Shown here in pieces: positions 1 through 7,315 of a stretch of 18,509 bases of DNA. The position numbers and the translations under genes are program-made. The notes under the pieces are model-generated. The model was not told the DNA's origin and did not search any database. It saw only the letters and a program-made list of their open reading frames with translations. The DNA is from UKL13-2 sp947085425 (GTDB lineage: Bacteria > Pseudomonadota > Gammaproteobacteria > Burkholderiales > Usitatibacteraceae). The stretch is taken from positions 1 to 18,509 of the forward strand of contig CAMTWK010000049.1 of assembly GCA_947085425.1 (NCBI GenBank), written 5' to 3'. The stretch's first letter is position 1; each line of letters begins with the position of its first letter.

Positions 1-54
1 GCTAATCACCACAACACTGTTATTGCTGTGTAAATCTATGCCACAATATTTCAT
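1..54 (-). CDS. IS110-family transposase, N-terminal fragment (runs off left edge)
   Basis: Eighteen codons starting MKYCGIDLHSNNSVVVIS are read leftward off the window edge. The GIDLHS stretch matches the first RuvC-like (DEDD) motif at the N-terminus of IS110-family transposases, and the Asp would be the first catalytic acid. A good ribosome binding site (GGAGG, about 6 nt before ATG) supports the start. The first ten codons and the upstream 92 bp are identical to the copy at the right edge, which reads the other way. IS110 enzymes are RNA-guided recombinases that need no long terminal inverted repeats. The family call is firm. The subgroup (IS110 or IS1111) and whether the gene is intact cannot be judged from 18 codons. 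Confidence 0.85.
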   Translation of the reverse strand, partial: MKYCGIDLHSNNSVVVIS

Positions 55-146
55 GTCGTCCTCCGTGGTTAAAGTTGGTTCGCACCTTTACTTTAACCAC
101 TCCGGCTTGCGCCGGAGGGAGGGCGGCTAGATGATTATCAGGTCTT
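25..146 (-). repeat. Left copy of a 122-bp inverted repeat (IS110 5' end)
   Basis: These 122 bases are the exact reverse complement of 18388-18509. They contain the first ten transposase codons, the ribosome binding site and two hairpins. Identity stops at 146, where this copy continues with GCCTATTGCC while the other continues into a perfect palindrome. The IS left end therefore lies at or just inside this point. Part of the outermost AAGACCTGA may be target rather than element, because both targets appear to be REP-like. Confidence 0.9.
65..117 (-). promoter_or_regulatory. Two adjacent GNRA-capped hairpins in the IS110 leader (left copy)
   Basis: On the minus strand, CTCCGGC-GCAA-GCCGGAG (7-bp stem) is followed directly by an 11-bp stem GTGGTTAAAGT/ACTTTAACCAC. 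The loop of the second stem holds a further GGT-GCGA-ACC mini-stem. Both apical loops fit GNRA. The second stem ends immediately before the GGAGG ribosome binding site. IS110-family elements encode a structured bridge RNA in a non-coding end, so this could be part of one or a translational control structure. The fold is seen in the sequence; the role is inferred. Confidence 0.6.
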
Positions 147-156
147 GCCTATTGCC
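138..156 (+). repeat. REP-like half-site at the left IS junction
   Basis: The sequence TCAGGTCTTGCCTATTGCC at the junction resembles TCAGGCCTTGACTATTGCG at 837-855 and the TCAGGTCTTTCATTATC arm of the palindrome at 18359. All look like degenerate versions of one REP-type half-site. This suggests the IS inserted into or beside a REP-like repeat on this side as well. Confidence 0.5.
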
Positions 157-203
157 TCTAGCACAGAAATCAAAGTCGAATCCTGCAAACTCAATCTTGA
201 ACA

Positions 204-496
204 TCATTTCCGCCCCAGCCAATATCGAGGTCTTCTTCGCTGATGCGCAATCGCCAAGACTTGAATCTCATTTTGACTAACCCTGAAAATGATGCTGAAC
301 GGAAAGCGTTGCATGTATGCGATGCGGATTTCTGGTGGTACTTCAATAGGGGAAAGGAGTGGCGACTCGACGACTCTGCGCATAACGTCTTCAAACTCTA
401 TAAGGTAATCGGCCCCAAACCCGGCGTGCGGCTTTCATAAAACGTAACGCTGTCGAGATGTTCCGCTGCCGCCGCAGGGTGAAGCCGATAGGTCAT
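204..496 (-). pseudogene. ParE/RelE-family toxin, inactivated by a 1-nt frameshift
   Basis: The frame starts MTYRLHPAAAAEHLDSVTFY and reaches GLG at codon 28, then hits a stop within a few codons. Shifting frame in the C run at 413-416 (GGGG on the coding strand) restores GADYLIEFEDVMRRVVESP and then FPFSIIFRVSQNEIQVLAIA, ending HQRRRPRYWLGRK. This is the typical C-terminus of ParE/RelE plasmid-stabilisation toxins. The span of 293 nt is one base short of 98 codons, as expected for a single deletion. The start codon overlaps the antitoxin stop (ATGA), the usual translational coupling. Enzymes of this fold are mRNA interferases or gyrase inhibitors; which applies here is unknown. A sequencing indel in the homopolymer is the alternative to a true mutation. 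Confidence 0.85.
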
Positions 497-717
497 TTCA
501 ACAAATTCTTTGCTGCCGCACGAACATCGTCAGCTGAAAGTGTGTTCACCGCGCCGCTGTCGATATCTTCAGCGCGTCGAACAGATTCCTTTCTCCACAG
601 TTGTGCGATTTCGGCTTCACCCTGGGTTTCCAGACTCAATAACAGCTTGTGCGCCAGTTCCGCGCGCTGCGTTTCAGGTAAGTGCAAGGCGGCATCTTCA
701 ATAGTGTTGGTTGTCAT
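493..717 (-). CDS. Antitoxin of the addiction-module component family (PF09720 type)
   Basis: The 74-residue protein starts MTTNTIEDAALHLPETQRAE and continues LAHKLLLSLE. The pattern 'AAxxLPxxxRAELAxxLLxSLE' at residues 7-28, with the late SVRRAEDIDSGAVNTLSADDV segment, matches the putative addiction module component family (TIGR02574/PF09720), which pairs with RelE/ParE toxins. I chose the ATG at 717 because AAGGAG lies about 8 nt upstream; a longer frame to 756 lacks such a site. The stop overlaps the toxin start by ATGA. The antitoxin frame is intact while its toxin is frameshifted, so the locus probably persists as a free antitoxin. Confidence 0.85.
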   Translation of the reverse strand: MTTNTIEDAALHLPETQRAELAHKLLLSLETQGEAEIAQLWRKESVRRAEDIDSGAVNTLSADDVRAAAKNLLK

Positions 718-812
718 TGTTAGTCTCCTTCGGTCGAATAAGTTTACGTCAGGCATGGCAAAGAGTGGATTGAACGCTGTTTCCCTACAATAACTCTGGT
801 TTCAAAATTCCG

Positions 813-845
813 CAGAACGACAGCAGAACGACAGGGTCAGGCCTT
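813..845 (+). repeat. 11-bp tandem duplication abutting GGTCAGGCCTT
   Basis: CAGAACGACAG occurs at 813-823 and again, perfectly, at 824-834. It is followed at once by GGTCAGGCCTT and a REP-like half-site. The first copy looks like native flank and the second like a copy of it placed at the junction. Confidence 0.8.
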
Positions 846-946
846 GACTATTGCGTGATGTCGCGATTGATAGAGAGAAACTCAATCGTAGGCGGGCGTT
901 TTCGAGCGCTTTAGGCTGAAAGTGGCCGTGGATTGGTGGGTTTGTC

Positions 947-1036
947 AAAATAATCGAACCCGACCCCTTTAATTCATTGCCTTTAATTCATTGAAATAAT
1001 CGACCCCGGCCCCTTTAATTCTGCTTTAATTCTGCG
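947..1036 (-). repeat. Nested tandem duplications next to GACCCC
   Basis: CCTTTAATTCATTG is present at 966-979 and 980-993. CTTTAATTCTG is present at 1013-1023 and 1024-1034. AAATAATCG occurs at 948-956 and 994-1002. Each set abuts GACCCC or GGCCCC, the reverse complement of the GGGGTC seen at the other scar sites, so this cluster is in the opposite orientation. No coding frame crosses it. Confidence 0.8.
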
Positions 1037-1237
1037 AATGGTATTACCACGATGTTATAGATCAGAGCCCCCAGCTTAGACTGGTGTTCTGCTCCGCAAT
1101 ATCCTTGGCCTGCGCGACGACTTTCTCGAACTCGGTCCCCATGTCGGCCTGCTTTGATCTTGCCGCGATCCCGGAAAATGGCCGACGACATTGGTGGTCT
1201 GTATGAACCGTGAAAATGACATATTACCCCCGATCAT

Positions 1238-2263
1238 TTAGTCGTTCCCGATTGTCCTTGGTTTCATTGGTTTGGACTTGAAAGGAATGACTGTCTTCAG
1301 CGAAGAGCAAATTTCCCTTCTCTGCCGATCAGTCCCAAGCGCCGGGTTCCACACAATCACTTGCTGTAAATTGAAGCTGAGCGCGCGAGTATCGCGAGGT
1401 TCTCTGAACAAAAACAGCGCGCCGTGAATATACGATCTAGGGTGTGGCTCGCCGACCGCCACAGAATTGACATCTTTCATCCAGTTGCACTGTTGGCTAT
1501 TTAGCGCCATTTGAGTGGGGTCTTCAAAAACACCAACGAGTTCATGACCATACCCGCTGACCAATGCGTTCCCACCTGCCGCAAGCAGGCAATCGTCGAC
1601 ATCAACTCCACCAAGCTGAAGAGCAGAAACATCAATGGCGACAAGGTTGATGGTATTGTTGGATAGAGACGCGCTAAATTTCTTGGTAGAAGCCTTCTGA
1701 ATCAAATCGCGTTGCAAACGCACGATGTCCTTTAACCCATCTCCGAGAGATATCTCATAGATATTGCTCGCACACAGCTGCGTATGAATGCTGTTGCGGG
1801 TATCTCGGTCCTGCCCAATCTGTTTCAGCTCAATATAGATTTGTAGGCAATCAAGCTGCCACATAAAATCAACATCGCCGTTCCCACCTTGCTTTGCGCC
1901 ATATTGAAGATTAATACCTTTGCTCTCGAAGCAATCTGCAAAATTCACTTCAAGCACCCTGCCTAGTAAATCGCCTTCCTCATTTGCAGAGGATAACTGC
2001 CTTAGCAGTGCTGAATACTTGTTTGTCGACTTTAGTCGATTGATCTTTTCAAGTAGAGCGGGTGCGTACTCAAGGGCGTTGGTGTTCCAGCCTACAGCCT
2101 CGATACGATTTTTTAGGTCAAGTAATTTCATAGGTGATGAACCTGAGAGTGTTTGCTCTACGTGCCCTACGTTGCGCGACGCACCACCGTTAGCAAAAGC
2201 GTTAGAAATCAAAGCCGCTTCCTTCAGACTGCGCACAAGTTCATCGAACAGTTTCCTCTCCAT
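1238..2263 (-). CDS. Orphan PD-(D/E)XK nuclease-like protein
   Basis: From the ATG at 2263 the protein has 341 residues. It contains GDVDF (129-133) followed after about eleven residues by IYIELKQI, with E145 and K147. This is the D-(10-20)-ExK layout of PD-(D/E)XK nucleases, and a preceding helix (LLGRVLEVNFADCFESKG) carries an acidic residue as in that fold. I do not recognise the family, and no methyltransferase is adjacent to make it a classical restriction system. The first ~40 residues (MERKLFDELVRSLKEAA...) resemble the N-terminus of HTH antitoxins and may be a fused relic. The nuclease proper may start at the ATG at 2131 (MKLLDLKNRIEAVGW), though no clear ribosome binding site precedes it. 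Its position between two TA modules suggests a defence or mobile context. Confidence 0.6.
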   Translation of the reverse strand: MERKLFDELVRSLKEAALISNAFANGGASRNVGHVEQTLSGSSPMKLLDLKNRIEAVGWNTNALEYAPALLEKINRLKSTNKYSALLRQLSSANEEGDLLGRVLEVNFADCFESKGINLQYGAKQGGNGDVDFMWQLDCLQIYIELKQIGQDRDTRNSIHTQLCASNIYEISLGDGLKDIVRLQRDLIQKASTKKFSASLSNNTINLVAIDVSALQLGGVDVDDCLLAAGGNALVSGYGHELVGVFEDPTQMALNSQQCNWMKDVNSVAVGEPHPRSYIHGALFLFREPRDTRALSFNLQQVIVWNPALGTDRQRREICSSLKTVIPFKSKPMKPRTIGND

Positions 2264-2345
2264 CGCGCCTACGCCGCCTTCTTCGGGCGTGAACAACCGG
2301 GGACAGACCACCATTGTTTTCCACACCCGCCTATGACTAAATGCA

Positions 2346-2678
2346 TCACGCCGCCAACAACAAATGTCCCACTGCTTTTTTAGCAGGCTTAACCTTAATC
2401 TCAATGTCGTAGCCCAAACGGTTCAAACAATCCATGAGTTTGCGTTCGGAGATGTTCTGAAACTGACCGCGCAACATCAGCGAGACTTTGGCTTGGGGAA
2501 GCCCCATACGCTCACCAGCATCAGATTGCGTGAGGCCCAGTTGATCAATCGCTTCGCTAATTTTGATAACCAACCCTGATTTTATTTTTAGCTTTTCAGC
2601 GTTTGGCAACCGCAAGTCCGCAAAAACATTCCCGCTGCTCTCGGTGATTTCAATGCTTTCAAAAATTCGTTTTTTCAT
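2346..2678 (-). CDS. HigA-type HTH antitoxin (XRE/HTH_37 family)
   Basis: The 110-residue protein has the features of the HTH_37 antitoxins that pair with Gp49-like toxins: ESSGNVFADLRLPNAEKLKI at the N-terminus, then a helix-turn-helix (about residues 43-70, with LTQSDAGERMGLPQAKVSLM), then ERKLMDCLNRLGYDIEIKV. It would bind and neutralise the toxin and repress the operon promoter. It overlaps the end of the toxin gene by 20 bp, and AAGGAAA precedes the ATG. The reading frame is intact. The order toxin-then-antitoxin is the usual higBA arrangement. Confidence 0.85.
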   Translation of the reverse strand: MKKRIFESIEITESSGNVFADLRLPNAEKLKIKSGLVIKISEAIDQLGLTQSDAGERMGLPQAKVSLMLRGQFQNISERKLMDCLNRLGYDIEIKVKPAKKAVGHLLLAA

Positions 2679-3039
2679 TTTCCATTTCCTTTGCCATTGC
2701 TTCGGCTGCCTTTAGTCGGCTACGAATCATGTCCATATCAGGCTTCGGTGTTGCAATACCCGCTTTAATTTTCTTCTGAAAAACGTGGAGTACAAAAACG
2801 GCTTCTTTGAATTTGACGGTATAGACAGCACGATAAGTTCCGCCTTCATCGTCTTCAACAATTTCAAGGACGCCTGCACTGCCAAATCCCTTCAATACCG
2901 TTGCGTCTTTGTGCTTTAGCCCTTGCTATGCATAACCCAATGCGTGGCCGAAAAACCTCCGTACCTCAGTGGGCAGCGCGAGCAGATCACGTTTGCTGCT
3001 ACCAACCCACTCTAGCCGTTTTTCTATAACGCCCGCCAT
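2659..3039 (-). pseudogene. HigB/RelE toxin (Gp49-like), interrupted by an amber codon
   Basis: The frame opens at 3039 with MAGVIEKRLEWVGSSKRDLL and runs through LPTEVRRFFGHALGYA. It meets TAG at 2926-2928 (codon 38) and continues in the same frame as QGLKHKDATVLKGFGSAGVL. Later it reads YRAVYTVKFKEAVFVLHVFQ and KKIKAGIATPKPDMDMIRSR, the hallmark of phage-derived Gp49-like toxins (PF05973). The family usually has Gln or a similar residue at the stop position, so a CAG-to-TAG change explains it. A protein restarting after the stop would lack the N-terminal third. An A/T-rich -10-like region lies just upstream (about 3040-3065). A suppressed amber or a sequencing error are the alternatives. 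Confidence 0.85.
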
Positions 3040-3143
3040 AAATTATTCCATAAAAGGTATATTATTTCAAGCTTAGCGCGCTATCCACCCCGCATCGCCT
3101 CCCCCACCTCGCTCGCTGCATCGCGCTCGGATTCGCGAGCCGC

Positions 3144-3167
3144 AGAACATGCCGCAGGGCATGTTCT
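3144..3167 (-). other. Perfect 10-bp hairpin downstream of radA
   Basis: AGAACATGCC-GCAG-GGCATGTTCT lies about 30 bp beyond the radA stop. There is no T-run on either side, so it is not a canonical intrinsic terminator. It could protect the 3' end of the mRNA or belong to a REP-type repeat. Confidence 0.45.
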
Positions 3168-3195
3168 TGGAGCGCGCTCATCCACCCGCCCACCC

Positions 3196-4581
3196 TCAAT
3201 TGCTACCGTGTCCGTCGCGCACGTATTGCACTGCGTCGTCAATACGATCAACAGCGATTATCTCCATGCCCTCAATCTTCTGCTTCGGCTTGTTGCCCTT
3301 GGGGATGATGGCGTGGGTGAAACCCAGCTTCGCCGCCTCTCGCAGCCGCTCCTGCCCGCGCTGCACCGGCCGCACTTCGCCTGCCAACCCAACCTCGCCA
3401 AATACCACATGTTTGGCCGGCAACGGTTTGTTTTTCAGGCTCGACACAATGGCCAGCAGCACCGCCAGGTCGGCGCCCGGCTCGTCAATCTTCACGCCGC
3501 CAACGGCATTGATGAATACATCCTGATCAAAACAGGCGATGCCGGCGTGGCGATGTAACACAGCCAACAACATCGCGAGACGATTTTGCTCGAGGCCGAC
3601 TGAGAGGCGTTTCGGATTCATGTGTGCTTCATCGACCAACGCCTGAATCTCGACCAGCAGCGGGCGGGTGCCTTCCTGCGTGACCATCACACAACTGCCG
3701 GGCACATTGGCGCTGTGGGTGGAGAGAAACATCGCCGACGGGTTGGTGACTTCGCGCAGGCCTTTTTCGGTCATGGCGAAAACGCCGATTTCGTTGACCG
3801 CACCAAAACGATTTTTAACGGCGCGGATCAGGCGAAAACTCGAATGGGTGTCGCCCTCGAAATAGAGCACGGTATCGACCATGTGCTCCAGCACACGCGG
3901 GCCGGCCAGCGCACCTTCCTTGGTGACGTGGCCGACCAGCACGATGGTGGTGCCGGTGGATTTGGCGAAGCGTGTCAGGTGCGCCGCACATTCGCGCACC
4001 TGCGCCACCGAGCCGGGGGCGGAGGTGAGCGCCGCCGAGTACACGGTCTGGATGGAATCGATCACCGCGAATTGTGGTTTTTCGTGCGCGAGGGTGGCGA
4101 GGATTTTTTCCAATTCGATTTCGGCGAGCAGCTTGACATCGTGGGTGTCGAGCGCCAAGCGGTTGGCGCGCATGGCGATTTGCTGCGGGCTTTCCTCGCC
4201 GCTCACATACAGCACACTCGATGACGCCGAGATTGCACACAGCGCCTGCAACAGCATGGTCGATTTGCCGATGCCAGGGTCGCCGCCGATCAGCACCACC
4301 CCGCCGCTCACCAGGCCGCCGCCCAGCACCCGATCGAATTCGCCGATGCCGGTGGGCTGGCGCGGAATGTCCTGGGTTTTGACTTTGCTCAACTGCAGCA
4401 CCTGGCCGCGCTCGGCATTCACTCCCGCGAGTGTGGCAAATCGGTTGGCGCTGGGTGTGGTTGATTCGGCAATGCCTTCAAGCAGCGTATTCCACGCCTG
4501 GCAATGCGGGCACTGCCCCTGCCACTTCAGCGATTGGCCGCCACACTCGGTGCAGGTGTAGATGGTTTTTGGTTTAGCCAT
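3196..4581 (-). CDS. radA: DNA repair ATPase RadA (Sms)
   Basis: This 461-residue protein has the full RadA layout. It has an N-terminal C4 zinc finger (C10, C13, C24, C27, in CTECGGQSLKWQGQCPHC). A RecA-like ATPase domain follows with Walker A GGDPGIGKST (99-108), Walker B FAVIDSIQ (171-178) and the RadA-specific KNRFG motif (256-260). The C-terminus is Lon-protease-like. RadA promotes branch migration and processing of recombination intermediates. Length is normal for the family. It is the last gene of the minus-strand core. A LexA box 63-86 bp before the start predicts SOS induction. No strong ribosome binding site is visible, because the leader is occupied by a 15-bp tandem repeat. Confidence 0.97.
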   Translation of the reverse strand: MAKPKTIYTCTECGGQSLKWQGQCPHCQAWNTLLEGIAESTTPSANRFATLAGVNAERGQVLQLSKVKTQDIPRQPTGIGEFDRVLGGGLVSGGVVLIGGDPGIGKSTMLLQALCAISASSSVLYVSGEESPQQIAMRANRLALDTHDVKLLAEIELEKILATLAHEKPQFAVIDSIQTVYSAALTSAPGSVAQVRECAAHLTRFAKSTGTTIVLVGHVTKEGALAGPRVLEHMVDTVLYFEGDTHSSFRLIRAVKNRFGAVNEIGVFAMTEKGLREVTNPSAMFLSTHSANVPGSCVMVTQEGTRPLLVEIQALVDEAHMNPKRLSVGLEQNRLAMLLAVLHRHAGIACFDQDVFINAVGGVKIDEPGADLAVLLAIVSSLKNKPLPAKHVVFGEVGLAGEVRPVQRGQERLREAAKLGFTHAIIPKGNKPKQKIEGMEIIAVDRIDDAVQYVRDGHGSN

Positions 4582-4591
4582 ATGTTTGGAG

Positions 4592-4621
4592 TCAGCGGGT
4601 TTGGAATCAGCGGGTTTGGAA
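4592..4621 (-). repeat. Two tandem 15-bp repeats in the radA leader
   Basis: TCAGCGGGTTTGGAA occurs at 4592-4606 and 4607-4621 without mismatch, with a partial TTTGGAG just before. They lie between the LexA box and the radA start, in the transcribed leader, where a Shine-Dalgarno sequence would be expected. Confidence 0.8.
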
Positions 4622-4643
4622 TCAACGAATTGGCTGGATTTAA

Positions 4644-4667
4644 AATACTGTTAATTCATACAGTATT
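4644..4667 (-). promoter_or_regulatory. LexA (SOS) box upstream of radA
   Basis: The site TACTGTTAATTCATACAGTA (4646-4665) matches the enterobacterial LexA consensus CTG-N10-CAG with both flanking TA/TA positions. The perfect palindrome extends to AATACTG...CAGTATT. It lies in the only intergenic gap before radA, between the end of alr (4687) and the radA start (4581), so it can act only on radA. Confidence 0.8.
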
Positions 4668-4686
4668 GCAGATTAACCGCCATATG

Positions 4687-5790
4687 TCACTCAACCTCCA
4701 CCACCGGCACCCGCGCCGCCAGCGCACAAAATAATTCATACGCCACTGTGCCCGAGAAATGCGCGACTTCATCGGCGGGTAAACCCTCCCCCCACAAACA
4801 TACCGGTGCCCCCACTTTTGCGTGGGGAATATCGGTGAGGTCGACCACCAACATATCCATGGATACACGGCCTATGGTGCGGGTGCGTTTGCCACTAACA
4901 ATCACCGGCGTGCCGCGTTCGTTGCTGCCGGGCGCGTGGCGCGGGTAGCCATCGGCATACCCACACGCCACCACACCAATACGCATTTTTTTATGGGCGG
5001 TGTAGGTGGCGCCATAGCCAACGGTATCGCCCTTCTCCAACATTTGTGTACCGATAATTTCGGATCGCAAGGTCATCACCGGTTTCAGGCCGATCTCTTC
5101 GGCAGTGCGGTCAGCAAACGGGGATGAGCCGTACAACATGATGCCGGGCCGCACCCAGTCAAGATGGGTTTTTTGAAATCGCAATAACGCTGCCGAGTTG
5201 GCGACACTTTGTGTGAAGCCCTTTTTCCTGAAGATGGTTTTAGCCTGCGTAACAATTTCTTCAAAGCGTTTCATTTGTGGCGCGACACCCTGCACGCCAT
5301 CCGCGGTGGCGAAGTGCGTCATCAACGTAACATTGCCAAAATTTTTATGCGCGGCCGCCAGCTCGAGTGCAAAACCCGACATCGGCCCGGCGAGACCCAA
5401 CCGATTCATGCCGGTATTGAATTTCAAAAAAACATCGAGTGGCGCTTTTAGATTCAGATCCGCCAACTGCTTGACGGTCTCAAGATCACGCAGAGTGGTG
5501 GTCAGGCCGTAGTTGGAAAATATTTGCAACTCATCCACACCAAAAAAACCTTCGAGCATCAATATCGGCGCGGTGACCCCGAGTTTGCGCAGGTGAATGG
5601 CGGAGTCCAGCTCGAGCGTCGCAAAGGCATCGGCGTGTTTCAACGCGGTAGCCACACGCGTCAGACCGTGGCCGTAGGCGTTGGCTTTGACGACTGCAAA
5701 TACTTTTGATTTTGGCGCGGTCGATTTTGCCACCGCGTAGTTGTGGGCGAGGGCAGACAGCGAAATTTCAGCGCGGATCGGACGGGTCAT
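4687..5790 (-). CDS. alr: Alanine racemase
   Basis: The 367-residue PLP enzyme interconverts L- and D-alanine for peptidoglycan. The PLP lysine is K35 in AVVKANAYGHG. The second catalytic residue is the tyrosine at about 259 in VGYGATYTA. The late VSMDMLVVDLTD segment (309-320) is also typical. Length is normal. It follows dnaB with a 43-bp gap, so it may be co-transcribed. Chromosomal alr next to dnaB is a common proteobacterial arrangement. Confidence 0.97.
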   Translation of the reverse strand: MTRPIRAEISLSALAHNYAVAKSTAPKSKVFAVVKANAYGHGLTRVATALKHADAFATLELDSAIHLRKLGVTAPILMLEGFFGVDELQIFSNYGLTTTLRDLETVKQLADLNLKAPLDVFLKFNTGMNRLGLAGPMSGFALELAAAHKNFGNVTLMTHFATADGVQGVAPQMKRFEEIVTQAKTIFRKKGFTQSVANSAALLRFQKTHLDWVRPGIMLYGSSPFADRTAEEIGLKPVMTLRSEIIGTQMLEKGDTVGYGATYTAHKKMRIGVVACGYADGYPRHAPGSNERGTPVIVSGKRTRTIGRVSMDMLVVDLTDIPHAKVGAPVCLWGEGLPADEVAHFSGTVAYELFCALAARVPVVEVE

Positions 5791-5833
5791 GGCGCGCAGC
5801 GCTTAGATTGCCAACCAATAAATTGCGCCCGGC

Positions 5834-7249
5834 TTAATATCCGCCCCCACCACCATGCACATGGTTTTCGAATCGGGTGTTCTGCCCGATAAAGGTCAAT
5901 CGCACCGTCCCGATCGGTCCGTTACGTTGTTTACCAATAATGATTTCCGCCGTGCCTTTGTCTGGCGACTCCGGGTTATAAACTTCATCACGGTAAATAA
6001 AAATAATCACGTCCGCGTCTTGCTCGATCGCACCCGACTCACGTAAATCCGACATGACCGGGCGTTTGTTGGGGCGTTGTTCGAGTGATCTATTCAACTG
6101 TGACAACGCCACCACCGGCACTTTTAATTCTTTGGCGAGCGCTTTCAGCGAACGGGAAATTTCGGAAATTTCAGTTGCGCGGTTTTCACCGGAGCCGGTG
6201 GATGACATCAACTGTAAATAGTCGACAACGATCAAGCCGAGGCCTTCATACATGCGCCACATGCGCCGCGCGCGGGCGCGCAACTCAAGCGCATTCAACG
6301 CAGGTGACTCGTCAATGTGAATCGGTGCGGCGTTGAGTTTGACCATCGCTTGGTTCAGTCGATCCCAATCACGCGGCTCAAGTTGACCGGTGCGCAACCG
6401 TTGTTGATCAACCTTGGAAATGGACGACAGAAAACGATTGGCGATTTGTGTGCCGCCCATCTCCATCGAGTAGATCAGTACTGGCAATCCAAGATTAACC
6501 GCGACGTGTTCGGCCAGATTCAGACTGAATGCAGTCTTTCCCATCGACGGCCTGCCGGCAACAATAATCAAATCACCGTCCTGCATACCACAGGTCATAT
6601 TGTCGAGATCAACAAAACCGGTTTCTTTGCCGACCACCGCGCTGGGATTTTTGGACAGCTCATCCAATCGTGTCATGACTTCGCTGAGCAATGTTTCCAT
6701 CGACTGAAAACCGTTGGAATCACGCCGGCCCATCTCGGCAATATCAAAAACTCGTTTCTCCGCCTCGTCGAGCAATTGACGCGCTTCTCGGCCATTCGGC
6801 GCGTACGAGGCATCGGCGATTTCTTCACCGGCACGGGCAAGGGAGCGCATGATCGAACGTTCGCGCACAATCTCTGCATATAAACGGATGTTGGCCGCCG
6901 ACGGGGTGCCTTCGGCGAGATTTTGCAAATAGTTGATGCCGCCGATATTTTGCAACTCACCGGACAACTGCAACGACTCGGCCAGCGTCAACACGTCGGC
7001 CGGTTTGTTGTGTTCGATCAGCTTGGAGATATGCCGGTAAATTTTGCGGTGGTCATCACGATAAAAATCGATATCCGCGACCATGTCACCGATCCGATCC
7101 CATGCTTCGTTATTGAGCAGCAGGCCGCCCAATACCGATTGTTCGGCTTCGATGGAATGCGGCGGCAGTTTCAGCGATGAAACCGCGTGGTCCGTGGCGT
7201 ATTGCGGCGGATTTGAAAAATTGGATGAGTTGGAGAATACTGCGGACAT
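5834..7249 (-). CDS. dnaB: Replicative DNA helicase DnaB
   Basis: The 471-residue protein has the DnaB architecture. An N-terminal helical domain starts around LPPHSIEAEQSVLGGLLL (28-45) and holds the SxEAEQxVLG signature. A linker follows, then a RecA-like C-terminal motor with Walker A AGRPSMGKT (231-239), a VVDYLQLM Walker B segment and a late DLRESGAIEQDAD motif. It unwinds DNA at the fork as a hexamer. No intein is present. The N-terminal ~25 residues (MSAVFSNSSNFSNPPQYATD) are Ser/Asn-rich and variable. Two DnaA-box-like sites lie 65-120 bp upstream of the start. Confidence 0.97.
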   Translation of the reverse strand: MSAVFSNSSNFSNPPQYATDHAVSSLKLPPHSIEAEQSVLGGLLLNNEAWDRIGDMVADIDFYRDDHRKIYRHISKLIEHNKPADVLTLAESLQLSGELQNIGGINYLQNLAEGTPSAANIRLYAEIVRERSIMRSLARAGEEIADASYAPNGREARQLLDEAEKRVFDIAEMGRRDSNGFQSMETLLSEVMTRLDELSKNPSAVVGKETGFVDLDNMTCGMQDGDLIIVAGRPSMGKTAFSLNLAEHVAVNLGLPVLIYSMEMGGTQIANRFLSSISKVDQQRLRTGQLEPRDWDRLNQAMVKLNAAPIHIDESPALNALELRARARRMWRMYEGLGLIVVDYLQLMSSTGSGENRATEISEISRSLKALAKELKVPVVALSQLNRSLEQRPNKRPVMSDLRESGAIEQDADVIIFIYRDEVYNPESPDKGTAEIIIGKQRNGPIGTVRLTFIGQNTRFENHVHGGGGGY

Positions 7250-7315
7250 TGTTATTTTTTATCTATTCCAGGCAGGATGACGGTTTCAATCGAACTGCAT
7301 ATTCTGCGCCGAGAG

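Larger units (their letters stand above)
718..1237. other. Non-coding junction region between the first TA module and the nuclease gene
   Basis: No convincing gene was found on either strand over 520 bp. The stretch holds the first TA promoter region, a REP-like half-site (837-855) and two sets of tandem scars next to GGGTC or GACCCC (813-845 and 947-1036). The remainder (1040-1237) has only very short open frames. It looks like a patchwork of joined fragments. Confidence 0.6.

Noticed and set aside
191..440. Short open frames on both strands (65-67 codons) in the left segment
   Set aside because: They disappear once the frameshifted ParE/RelE toxin is recognised; the toxin explains the region better.
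1062..1142. 26-codon minus-strand frame MGTEFEKVVAQAKDIAEQNT...
   Set aside because: Too short, with no ribosome binding site and no continuing frame. It may be debris of a larger gene but cannot be supported.
3144..3167. Intrinsic terminator of radA
   Set aside because: The hairpin is perfect but has no T-run on the transcribed strand, so it is listed only as a hairpin.
3622..4561. Long plus-strand open frames opposite radA (up to 226 codons)
   Set aside because: They are antisense to an unmistakable radA, have no family features, and reflect GC-rich codon bias of the real gene.
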